Positions 43,315 to 51,863 of a stretch of DNA of 64,000 bases are shown here, piece after piece. This DNA comes from Eutrophocola sp963925675. Lineage in GTDB: Bacteria > Pseudomonadota > Gammaproteobacteria > Pseudomonadales > Pseudohongiellaceae. Every line of letters begins with the position of its first letter. Position 1 is the first letter of the stretch. A program made the translations under genes and the position numbers. The stretch covers positions 10,706 through 74,705 of the forward strand of contig CAWUSW010000031.1 of NCBI GenBank assembly GCA_963925675.1, written 5' to 3'. The notes under the pieces were generated by a model. The model saw only the letters and a list, made by a program, of their open reading frames with translations. It was not told the origin of the DNA and did no database searches.

Positions 43315-43434
43315 TTTCGCGCTCCTCTTACAAGCTTCACGGCATAAATCTTTTGAATCGCCTCATACTCTAATACATTATTTAGGTATTACCACTAAAT
43401 TATTGTTTCTATTGGACTATTTTTTTAAAACTTG

Positions 43435-44460
43435 TCAACTATTGGTGATTGCGACCATCTCTTCCAGTGCTGAGCGGGCTTTACCGCTGTCTATAGCTGA
43501 CGCCGCCATGGCGACGCCTTCCTTGATATTCGGGGCTTTGTCGACAATAAGCAGCGCGGCAGCAGTACCAAACAAGACTATATCCCGATACGCATCCTGC
43601 TGACCATCGAGCAAGGCTGACAGGCGTTCGGCATTATAAGTGCCATCGCCACCCTTCAGATCATCCAAACTTGCTCTCGGCAGTCCAGCCTCTTCAGGGC
43701 TCAGATTAAATGCTCTGACACTGCCCCCACTCACTTCACAGACAGTATTTTCACCTGTCGTACTGAGTTCATCAAGGTGGTCTGCTCCATGTACAACCCA
43801 GGCTTTTTCACACCCCAGTTTTGCCAATGTTTGCGCCATAGGTTGCACCCATTCCTGAGCAAAAACACCGATCAGGTAACGTTTCACACCAGCAGGATTG
43901 CATAAGGGACCAAGGATATTGAACACTGTGCGTATCCCCATTTCAACGCGCACCGGCCCCACATATTTAAAGGATTCATGGTGACGCGGCGCCATCATGA
44001 AACCAATGCCGGCTTTGGCAATAGACTGCTCAATCAGGCTAATGTCAGCATCCAGGTTTACCCCCAATGCAGTCAGTACATCTGCCGCACCCGACTTGGA
44101 CGATAATGCTCGATTTCCATGCTTTGCAACGGGTATGCCGCAACCCGCAGCAACAATAGCTGTTGCCGTGGAAATATTTAATGTCCCCGAACCATCGCCT
44201 CCAGTACCGACAATATCCATTGCGCCTTCAGGCGCATTTACAGATAAGGCCTTGGAGCGAATTACATCTACCGCCGCACTGATTTCATCTACTTGCTCAC
44301 CACGCATGCGCAGGGCAACCAGAAAACCGGCAATCTGGGCAGGTGTTGCCCGTCCGGACATAATGATCTCAAATGCCTCTCTGGCCTCCCCAAAAGTTAA
44401 CACCTTTGCATCAGCCACTTTCGCTAAATAGGGTTTGAGATCAATTAATGCATCGCTCAT
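43435..44460 (-). CDS. trpD: Anthranilate phosphoribosyltransferase
   Basis: 341 residues with the TrpD landmarks: GTGGDGSGTLNIST (about 85-98) binding the PRPP phosphates, KHGNRALSSKSGAADVL, and the anthranilate-binding MMAPRHHESFKYVGPVR region. It joins anthranilate to PRPP in tryptophan synthesis. No other trp gene (trpE, trpG, trpC) is next to it: folD lies upstream and a zinc-ribbon gene downstream. It is 17 bp after folD, so probably co-transcribed with it. Confidence 0.96.
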   Translation of the reverse strand: MSDALIDLKPYLAKVADAKVLTFGEAREAFEIIMSGRATPAQIAGFLVALRMRGEQVDEISAAVDVIRSKALSVNAPEGAMDIVGTGGDGSGTLNISTATAIVAAGCGIPVAKHGNRALSSKSGAADVLTALGVNLDADISLIEQSIAKAGIGFMMAPRHHESFKYVGPVRVEMGIRTVFNILGPLCNPAGVKRYLIGVFAQEWVQPMAQTLAKLGCEKAWVVHGADHLDELSTTGENTVCEVSGGSVRAFNLSPEEAGLPRASLDDLKGGDGTYNAERLSALLDGQQDAYRDIVLFGTAAALLIVDKAPNIKEGVAMAASAIDSGKARSALEEMVAITNS

Positions 44461-44477
44461 AGTTCTTACTCTGCCAG

Positions 44478-45350
44478 CTATTTCATGTTGATGGCGTTAA
44501 GGGTGTTTTGCATCAGGGAAGCGATAGTCATCGGGCCTACACCACCTGGAACCGGGGTAATGAAACTGCACTTGTCTTTAACCCCGTCAAAATCAACATC
44601 GCCGGTAAGGCGCCAACCTCTCTCCCGGGAATCATCAGGGACACGTGTGGTACCCACATCAATTACCACAGCACCATCCTTCACCATATCTGCAGTAACA
44701 AATTCCGGTTTCCCTATAGCGACAATAAGAATGTCAGCACTGGCGCAAATCTCTTTCATGTTTGTTGTGCGGCTGTGCACCATGGTTACCGTGCAGTTGC
44801 CTGGATTGGCATTGCGCGACATGAGAATAGACATCGGTGTACCGACGATATTACTGCGCCCGACAACCACGCAATGCTTGCCACTGGTTTCAATATTATT
44901 ACGTTTTAGTAATTCGACAATGCCGTTGGGTGTCGCAGAAATATGAGTTGGAAGTCCCAGCATCATGCGTCCCAGGTTTTCCGGATGGAAGCCATCGACA
45001 TCTTTGCGCGGGTGAATTGTCTGAGTCACCTTGTCTTCATCTATATGATCAGGTAATGGCACCTGGACGATGAAGCCATCGATGTTTTCATCGTTATTAA
45101 GCTTGTCTACCAAGGCCAGCAATTCTTCTTCAGAGGTTTCTTCCGGCAGTTCAATCAGGGTCGAGTCAAAGCCTACTCGTTCACACGCCACCACCTTGTT
45201 ATTAACATACGTTTTGCTACCACCATCGCTGCCGACAAGAACCGCAGCAAGATGGGGAACCTTGCCACCGGCTGCCTTAATTTCAGCAACTTTCGCTGCA
45301 ATATCTTCTTTCAGCGCTTCGGCAGTAGCTTTGCCATCGAGTAATTCCAT
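44478..45350 (-). CDS. folD: Methylenetetrahydrofolate dehydrogenase/cyclohydrolase FolD
   Basis: 290 residues. Catalytic Tyr and Lys lie in KTYVNNKVVACE (about 50-61), the folate-binding motif is GFIVQVPLP, and NADP binding is VVGRSNIVGTP. It interconverts methylene-, methenyl- and formyl-tetrahydrofolate. With the formate-THF ligase at 49940 it completes a route from formate into the one-carbon pool. It lies 103 bp downstream of dsbD. Confidence 0.97.
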   Translation of the reverse strand: MELLDGKATAEALKEDIAAKVAEIKAAGGKVPHLAAVLVGSDGGSKTYVNNKVVACERVGFDSTLIELPEETSEEELLALVDKLNNDENIDGFIVQVPLPDHIDEDKVTQTIHPRKDVDGFHPENLGRMMLGLPTHISATPNGIVELLKRNNIETSGKHCVVVGRSNIVGTPMSILMSRNANPGNCTVTMVHSRTTNMKEICASADILIVAIGKPEFVTADMVKDGAVVIDVGTTRVPDDSRERGWRLTGDVDFDGVKDKCSFITPVPGGVGPMTIASLMQNTLNAINMK

Positions 45351-45453
45351 AGAGACCTCTGTTCGCTCAGTAAAAAAGCGGCTATTTTACAGAAAGTGCA
45401 CGCAGAAGTGGAGCAGGAATAATTGTGCAGTTTAAAGGGGAATATATGTCGCG

Positions 45454-47589
45454 TCAGATACGCTCAATCGCGTCGAGAATAATCCCTTCCGTCAGCAGTT
45501 GCGGCAATACTTCCGCAGGTGAATCAGGGTCGGAGGGATACATCAGGTACAGGGGAACTCCGCTGGTCTGGTAGCGTTTCAACACTTCAGTAATTACCGG
45601 GTCATTATTTGTCCAATCCCCTTTCAGGTAGGCAACATTATTGTCTGCCATACTCTGCAATACCTCGTCACTACTCAGAGCCACTCTTTCGTTAACCAGG
45701 CAGGTAATGCACCAGGACGCTGTCATGTTGACAAATACCGGTGTGCCATTGCTGCGCAACTCTGCCAGACGGGCATCACTATACACTTCAAAATTCTCGC
45801 CTTCGCCAGCAACAGTGGCCGCTTGTCCGGATTGCAACATAGGTGAATTCAGAACACTAAATACGCCCACAATACAGGCAATGATTATGGCGACTTCCAC
45901 ATAACGCCATTTGGATTGCGACTGGCGCTGGTATAACCAGGCTGCCACCGCAATGAATACGCAACTCAAGGCGATAAGTGCCATGGCATCAACACCGGTC
46001 TGCCTGCCCAGCACCCACAATAACCAGACTGCGGTGCCATATAAGGGAAAGGCAAGAAATTGACGAAAAGTCAGCATCCAGCTACCTGGCCTTGGCAACA
46101 TCCTGGTCAGTGCCGGAACAAACGAAAATAACAGGAAAGGCAGGGACATACCGAAGCCCAATGCAACAAATACCGTTAACGCGATAAACATGGTCTGAGT
46201 TAAGGCAAAGCCAAGTGCGGCCCCCATAAATGGAGCTGTACAAGGACTGGCAACAACACTGGCCAAAATTCCGGTAAAGAAAGAACCACTATAGCCTTCT
46301 TTGTCGGCAAGTTCGGATCCTACCCCCATAATTCCTGATCCAATCTCTATGACACCGGACATAGACAGTCCCATGAGGAAAAATAAATAAACCAGCGCAG
46401 CAACGAACCAGGGCGACTGTAATTGGAAGCCCCAGCCAATGAGAGCACCACCAGCCTGAAGACTCAGTAAAATGATGGCAAGGGTAAGGAAAGATAAAAT
46501 GACGCCGGCTGCATAAGCCACACCATGTAACCTCTGCTCTCTGACCGGGGCATTGGCATTGCTGGCAAGGCTCATAGCTTTCAGCGACAACACTGGAAAT
46601 ACACAGGGCATCAGATTCAAAATTAACCCGCCAGTCATGGCAAACAAAAAGATCATCAACAAGCCCATGTCGCCAGCGGCATTTGCCGAAGAGGAAGGCA
46701 TCAGCCCTTCCAGGGCAGCCATACTGACACCTTCCGGTGCAGCTTCTACTTCATAGGCCGTTATTTCACCAAGCTGATTTTCCACAATAATAATGCCGCC
46801 TAGTCGTTGTGGAGGTTCGCGTACCGCTCGGGAATGCGCCTTTTGCGATAACTGCAAACTGGACAATTGGTAAGTGATTTCCTGCGGCGCAATGTAATCA
46901 ACCATGCGGTGGGTATCGGGAATGAAGCTAATATTTTCGGCATCTTCAAAAACAGGGTCTGTGGCCTGAACCAGCAGATTTATATTGCCATCGACAAGTG
47001 AAAACATCGCATCAATCGCAATGTCTGCACGTGGCAGACTTTTTCTGGTCGCCGCAAAACCATCTGCCCAGCGCGCATCTGTCTCTGGTGAGCCATTATC
47101 TGAAACCTGGATGCTCAGGCTAACCTCAGCACCGCCAGGGATACAGATTTCTTCACACTCCAACCAAATAACATCGGCACCAACATCAAGCACTGAAGCG
47201 GAATAGTTTTCTGGAATGTTCAATTGGGTAAGCAGGAAAATCTCTTCGGTATAGCCAAAATCTATCAGGTCAGCTGGTAGCTCAAAGCGTTCAGGCAGTG
47301 GCCAGACTATTTCTCCGGCTGTAACACCTTCCGGCAGTTGCCAGCTGATTTCTGTTGGCTTGCCTGCATCACCAGGATTTTTCCAATAGGTGTGCCAGTT
47401 CTCCATGTGCTCCAGCCTGAGGGCAAGCCAAAGCGATTCTCCGGGCACCACTGTTTCGGTTTCAGCAACAAGCTGGGCATCGACATGCTCGCCAACAACC
47501 AGTTCTGAAACTCCCTGGGCAATAGCAACACCGCAAAGCAGTATTAGCAAACCGGCAATAAAGGAGCGTATTAAATTTTTATTGATCAT
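45454..47589 (-). CDS. dsbD: Thiol:disulfide interchange protein DsbD
   Basis: 711 residues from ATG at 47587-47589, chosen because the signal peptide (about 8-25) follows directly; a longer frame to 47661 would add 24 unlikely residues inside the upstream gene. Layout: periplasmic N-terminal domain (to about 300) with a CEEICIPG cysteine pair, an eight-helix membrane domain with two redox cysteines (MPCVFPV and SPCTAPF), and a C-terminal thioredoxin domain with TASWCITC at Cys627 and Cys630. It moves electrons from cytoplasmic thioredoxin to DsbC and CcmG, both encoded in this window. Its start overlaps the hydrolase stop. Confidence 0.93.
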   Translation of the reverse strand: MINKNLIRSFIAGLLILLCGVAIAQGVSELVVGEHVDAQLVAETETVVPGESLWLALRLEHMENWHTYWKNPGDAGKPTEISWQLPEGVTAGEIVWPLPERFELPADLIDFGYTEEIFLLTQLNIPENYSASVLDVGADVIWLECEEICIPGGAEVSLSIQVSDNGSPETDARWADGFAATRKSLPRADIAIDAMFSLVDGNINLLVQATDPVFEDAENISFIPDTHRMVDYIAPQEITYQLSSLQLSQKAHSRAVREPPQRLGGIIIVENQLGEITAYEVEAAPEGVSMAALEGLMPSSSANAAGDMGLLMIFLFAMTGGLILNLMPCVFPVLSLKAMSLASNANAPVREQRLHGVAYAAGVILSFLTLAIILLSLQAGGALIGWGFQLQSPWFVAALVYLFFLMGLSMSGVIEIGSGIMGVGSELADKEGYSGSFFTGILASVVASPCTAPFMGAALGFALTQTMFIALTVFVALGFGMSLPFLLFSFVPALTRMLPRPGSWMLTFRQFLAFPLYGTAVWLLWVLGRQTGVDAMALIALSCVFIAVAAWLYQRQSQSKWRYVEVAIIIACIVGVFSVLNSPMLQSGQAATVAGEGENFEVYSDARLAELRSNGTPVFVNMTASWCITCLVNERVALSSDEVLQSMADNNVAYLKGDWTNNDPVITEVLKRYQTSGVPLYLMYPSDPDSPAEVLPQLLTEGIILDAIERI

Positions 47590-48289
47590 TTTTTGTAAAC
47601 CATTGCAGAAGAATTGTACTGACTTCTTTCGGCTTTTCCATTGTAACCATATGACCTGCATTTTTTACCACTTCCAGATGTGAGCGATTAATTTGCTCTG
47701 CCATAAACTTATGTTGATCCGGTGAACTATGTGAATCTGCCTCCCCGGCGATGAGTAAAACTTCCTGACTAATAATACCCAGGTTGTCAGTCTGATCTTT
47801 TCTGTTCAGGAGTGCATGCATCTGGCCTAAAAAGTCATCAACACTATTGCGCATTATCATTGCATTGATTGCACCAATAAGTTCCTTGTCCTGATGCCTG
47901 TCCGGATGCACCATCGGTGGTATCCAGGAATCAGCAACCGCCTGCAGCCCATCACTTTGCGCCTTATCCAGCAAAGCCTGCCTTTTTGCAGGCTCATCCG
48001 GCTTGACTGAATGTACACCGGTATCCAAGACCGCGAATTTATCAATTCTATTCCCGGCCAGCTCCATTAATTCCCAGGCCACCCTGCCGCCCATGGAATG
48101 TCCTGCTACGGAAAAACGCTCCGGTGCCATTTCAAGGACATATGTCGCCATGTCAACCAATGAATCAAAACCCCGAAATACAGGGATTATCACCTGTGCA
48201 TGAGGAGAGAGAATTTGTTCCTGATGCAGCCAGACGGCTTCATCACACATCAGGCCAGGCAACAGGAATAAAACGGGTTTATCTGACAT
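47579..48289 (-). CDS. Alpha/beta hydrolase
   Basis: 236 residues. The nucleophile elbow is GHSMGG (about 79-84), with the oxyanion region LLPGLMCDEAVW near the N-terminus, and the catalytic His near the C-terminus (VKNAGHMVTMEKP). The family covers esterases and thioesterases of many substrates, so the function is not assigned. The end overlaps the dsbD start by 11 bp, so the two genes are coupled. Confidence 0.88.
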   Translation of the reverse strand: MSDKPVLFLLPGLMCDEAVWLHQEQILSPHAQVIIPVFRGFDSLVDMATYVLEMAPERFSVAGHSMGGRVAWELMELAGNRIDKFAVLDTGVHSVKPDEPAKRQALLDKAQSDGLQAVADSWIPPMVHPDRHQDKELIGAINAMIMRNSVDDFLGQMHALLNRKDQTDNLGIISQEVLLIAGEADSHSSPDQHKFMAEQINRSHLEVVKNAGHMVTMEKPKEVSTILLQWFTKNDQ

Positions 48290-48367
48290 AGTTTTTACTA
48301 TTACTTGCTATGGGAAAATTATTTTTAACCTTTATCACGGCTTTACATTTCTATATTGAAGACATAC

Positions 48368-49633
48368 TTATTCTTGAAAAATCTCTGCTTTTGTAGCCTG
48401 CAGAATAGCCGTTATGGCGCTTCGGTCATCTTCCACCAGGGAGGTGAAAATTTCCTCCTCAGCCGTCCCCGCCAGTACCTCACGAACGCGACGATAAAGC
48501 ACCTTTTTTACCGCGTCCGGCAGCGCATCAATTGCCTCTGAATATATTAGGTAACTGAGGGGATACTTAAAGATTCTTGTTTGCAGATCAAACTCGCGCA
48601 GAGAGCGTCCCATCTTATCGTCAGGACCCAGAGATTGAAAATATTCGCTAAAACCTGAAGTGCCGGCAACGGCGTCAGTCAGTGATACTTCATTTAACAT
48701 AAACAGAGACTCCAGCAGGGGTTGAATTAATGCCTCCACTTCAAGCTCGGTAATAACTCCCTGTTGATGAATCCGTGTGCGACTTTCAAAATTCACTCTG
48801 GATATTCTGTTTTGTACTTCGACCTGATGCTCCATCACCATCAGGGCAACAATATCACTACCTCCACTTATATAAGGTGAAGTATCCAGATACTCCGACA
48901 AATCGGCTTTATTGCCATTAACAGCAAGATTCAGATTCCTCAGCTTGTCCAGATCATCAATAACGAAATTGCCCATAATTTCCTGGCTGCCATGACTGCC
49001 GGTAACATAAAAGCCACCCCAGCGTCGGTCGAGCCGGGTACTGGTATCGGTCATGATGCTTATTTCATGGGTAACAATTTCACCATTAGGATCAGCCAAC
49101 ACAGAACTGAGTAAAAAACGGGGTACTCCTCCGCCAGTCATCGAATAGGAATCATGGCAACGCAGACAACGATTCAATTCTCTTTCCACACTTATTTCTT
49201 GCGGATCCTGAGCAAGTACCATGAAGACAGGTCCAAGGTTTGGGTCCATAGTCGCAATTTCAAGAGAGCGGCTATTCTGGATAAAGGCGATATAAGTATC
49301 ATCGTTGAAATACAGTGCCCGCGGTGTCTCTGCCGTCACAAAGCGCGTTTTTAATGCCGTTTTGGAAAACACCAGGGATTGTGACGACGGATCGATTTCC
49401 AGGACTGCCAGCAAAGAATCCAGATAGCCTCTGCCCTGTGCGTCAAACTCAAGAGCAATATTTCCCTCTTCAAGTTCAGCGATCAGGCGAGTCACTCTGT
49501 CAGTAAGAAGCCCCGACTCGTAATTAACACCCGGGTAGGCCTCGGCATAGGAGAAGATCTGCGCATATCCTGTTGCAGGGAAAAAAGGAATGATACAAAG
49601 AAATAACAGTATGGATAAAAACTTCTCATGCAT
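48368..49633 (-). CDS. Secreted monoheme protein of unknown function
   Basis: 421 residues from ATG at 49631-49633, chosen because a signal peptide (MHEKFLSILLFLCIIPFF then ATGYAQ) starts there; an upstream ATG at 49691-49693 would add 20 residues. One heme site, CLRCH with Cys156, Cys159 and His160, is followed by DSYSMTGGGVPRF. The rest has no domain I recognise. It should need the Ccm system encoded in this window. It is probably a periplasmic redox or sensor protein; the function is unknown. Confidence 0.75.
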   Translation of the reverse strand: MHEKFLSILLFLCIIPFFPATGYAQIFSYAEAYPGVNYESGLLTDRVTRLIAELEEGNIALEFDAQGRGYLDSLLAVLEIDPSSQSLVFSKTALKTRFVTAETPRALYFNDDTYIAFIQNSRSLEIATMDPNLGPVFMVLAQDPQEISVERELNRCLRCHDSYSMTGGGVPRFLLSSVLADPNGEIVTHEISIMTDTSTRLDRRWGGFYVTGSHGSQEIMGNFVIDDLDKLRNLNLAVNGNKADLSEYLDTSPYISGGSDIVALMVMEHQVEVQNRISRVNFESRTRIHQQGVITELEVEALIQPLLESLFMLNEVSLTDAVAGTSGFSEYFQSLGPDDKMGRSLREFDLQTRIFKYPLSYLIYSEAIDALPDAVKKVLYRRVREVLAGTAEEEIFTSLVEDDRSAITAILQATKAEIFQE

Positions 49634-49794
49634 GGTGATAGCCCTTGCCGGCAGGTCGGAGAATGCTGGCTCGAAATTCATGTTTATAGTCATCCGCCTA
49701 TTATAGGGTGTTCTGGAAATTAATTGGACTTTCTGTGCAGATCGAAATATTTTCGATATGTGAAAAATAATCCTGCATCATGGCTTCAGAGCAG

Positions 49795-49823
49795 TTAATT
49801 TTCCCGCTTAAAGGTGCTAAAAT
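49795..49823 (+). promoter_or_regulatory. Probable promoter of fhs
   Basis: TTAATT (49795-49800), a 17-bp spacer and TGC-TAAAAT (-10 at 49818-49823, extended by TG), followed by a GC-rich CGCCGGCC discriminator. Leader length about 110 nt. Confidence 0.5.
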
Positions 49824-49939
49824 CGCCGGCCTTTGACTCCGCTGGACTCAAACACAGAGTCAGGAATAGAGTTAAAACAGAGTCTACAAGAGATTATATT
49901 TAGACGCTTTACCAGAACTAATAAAAGGATAGATTCCAT

Positions 49940-51613
49940 ATGACGCAACCGTCAGATATAGAAATTGCACAGCAAGCCACTCCACAACAGATTGGCGATA
50001 TTGGTAAAAAGCTGGGGATCCCACAGGACGCACTGCTTCAGTATGGCCCTTTTAAAGCCAAAATCGACTACGGCTTTCTGCGCTCCAAAAAAGATAACCC
50101 TAACGGCAAACTGATTCTGGTGACAGCGATTTCACCAACCCCTGCCGGTGAAGGCAAAACCACGACGACTGTTGGCCTCGGTGATGCGCTGAGCAAGATT
50201 GGCAAGAAAACTGCTATCGCCCTCAGAGAACCAAGTCTTGGTCCCTGTTTTGGTATGAAAGGTGGTGCTGCTGGTGGCGGCTATGCCCAGGTAGTTCCAA
50301 TGGAAGATATCAACCTGCATTTTACCGGTGATTTTCATGCCATCGGTGCTGCCCATAACCTTTTGTCTGCCATGCTTGATAATCATATTCATCACTCAAA
50401 TGAGCTCGGTATTGATGTCCGTCGTATCAGCTGGCGCCGTGTTGTTGACATGAATGACCGTGCCTTACGTGATATAGCTCTGGCATTGGGTGGACCTGGT
50501 AACGGATTCCCGCGACAGAGTGGTTTCGACATTACCGTTGCATCCGAGATTATGGCCATTTTCTGCCTGTCCACGGACCTCGAAGATCTTCGAACACGCC
50601 TCGGTAAAATTGTTGTCGGAACAACACGCGACCTGAAACCAATTACCGCAAAAGATATTAAGGCTGATGGCGCAATGACAGCGCTGCTTAAAGACGCAAT
50701 GATGCCAAACCTTGTGCAAACCCTGGAAGGTACTCCAGCTATCGTTCATGGCGGCCCTTTTGCCAACATCGCTCATGGTTGCAACTCTGTTATGGCTACC
50801 AATGCTTGCCTGAAACTGGCTGACTATGTAGTGACAGAAGCAGGTTTTGGTGCTGATCTGGGTGCCCAGAAATTCTTCGACATCAAATGTCGCAAGACCG
50901 GCCTTAAACCCGATGCAGTAGCAATCGTCGCAACCGTACGTGCGCTGAAAATGCATGGCGGTGTAGCGAAAACTGAACTTAAAGGTGAAAACCTGGACGC
51001 ACTGGCCAAAGGCATGTGCAATCTCGAACGTCATATCAGCAATGTTGGCAAATACAATGTGCCTGCAGTGGTAGCCATCAATCGTTTCACTGATGACACT
51101 GATGCCGAAGTTGAATTAATCCGATCAACTTGTGAAAAACTGGGTGCCAAAGTGATTGCCTGTACTCACTGGTCTGATGGTGGTGATGGCACTATTGATC
51201 TGGCCAATACTATTGTCGACATCGTTGATAATCAGGAAAGCAACTTCACTACGCTTTATCCGGATGATATGTCTCTATGGGAAAAAACACGCACTATTGC
51301 CAAGGAAATTTATGGCGCTGAAGACATCATTGCTGACGACAAAGTTCGCAAGCAATATGATCATCTGCAGGCTCTGTATCCAAACTTTCCTGTTTGTATG
51401 GCAAAAACACAGTACAGCTTCTCCACTGACCCTGCCCTGATGGGCGCACCAAGCGGTCACGTTGTTGGCGTTCGCGAACTGCGTCTTTCAGCCGGCGCTG
51501 AATTTGTCGTGGCAGTCTGTGGTGACATCATGATTATGCCGGGGCTGCCTAAAGTTCCTGCAGCCGAAGGCATTTCTGTGAATAGCGATGGCCAGATCGA
51601 AGGGCTATTCTAG
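49940..51613 (+). CDS. fhs: Formate-tetrahydrofolate ligase
   Basis: 557 residues. The P-loop-like TPAGEGKTTTTVGLG (about 66-80) binds ATP; the signatures REPSLGPCFGMKGGAAGGGYAQV and HFTGDFHAIGAAHNLL are intact. The enzyme makes 10-formyl-THF from formate, ATP and THF. Together with FolD and the formate dehydrogenase it gives the cell both assimilatory and oxidative use of formate. Monocistronic, with its own terminator. Confidence 0.97.
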   Translation: MTQPSDIEIAQQATPQQIGDIGKKLGIPQDALLQYGPFKAKIDYGFLRSKKDNPNGKLILVTAISPTPAGEGKTTTTVGLGDALSKIGKKTAIALREPSLGPCFGMKGGAAGGGYAQVVPMEDINLHFTGDFHAIGAAHNLLSAMLDNHIHHSNELGIDVRRISWRRVVDMNDRALRDIALALGGPGNGFPRQSGFDITVASEIMAIFCLSTDLEDLRTRLGKIVVGTTRDLKPITAKDIKADGAMTALLKDAMMPNLVQTLEGTPAIVHGGPFANIAHGCNSVMATNACLKLADYVVTEAGFGADLGAQKFFDIKCRKTGLKPDAVAIVATVRALKMHGGVAKTELKGENLDALAKGMCNLERHISNVGKYNVPAVVAINRFTDDTDAEVELIRSTCEKLGAKVIACTHWSDGGDGTIDLANTIVDIVDNQESNFTTLYPDDMSLWEKTRTIAKEIYGAEDIIADDKVRKQYDHLQALYPNFPVCMAKTQYSFSTDPALMGAPSGHVVGVRELRLSAGAEFVVAVCGDIMIMPGLPKVPAAEGISVNSDGQIEGLF

Positions 51614-51639
51614 TTACTGGCTGACATACTCAAACCCAG

Positions 51640-51673
51640 AAGCCGGTTTCATTATTTGAAACCGGCTTTTTTT
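51640..51673 (+). terminator. Rho-independent terminator
   Basis: AAGCCGGTTTC and GAAACCGGCTT form an 11-bp hairpin around a 7-nt loop, followed by TTTTTT. Confidence 0.93.
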
Positions 51674-51765
51674 ATGCCCGCCTGATAGGCAAAAAAACAT
51701 TAAAACATTTCAATGTTGGGATATTTCCCAAGCTGAATACTGTAAAACATTGCAAACAAACCTTG

Positions 51766-51794
51766 TTGACTCTTTTTCTACTCTTTGTTTAACT
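51766..51794 (+). promoter_or_regulatory. Possible promoter of the HTH-methyltransferase-like gene
   Basis: TTGACT (51766-51771), a 17-bp spacer and TTAACT (51789-51794). Good -35, weak -10. It would give a leader of about 65 nt before the TTG start. Confidence 0.4.
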
Positions 51795-51863
51795 GGTTGA
51801 AAACTAGAAAATGATTGTGGGCACTATTGTAGGCACTACAACCATTCAAGAACGGAACAGATT

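Noticed and set aside
47590..47661. Longer N-terminus for DsbD
   Set aside because: The extension lies within the upstream hydrolase gene and precedes a proper signal peptide starting at 47589.
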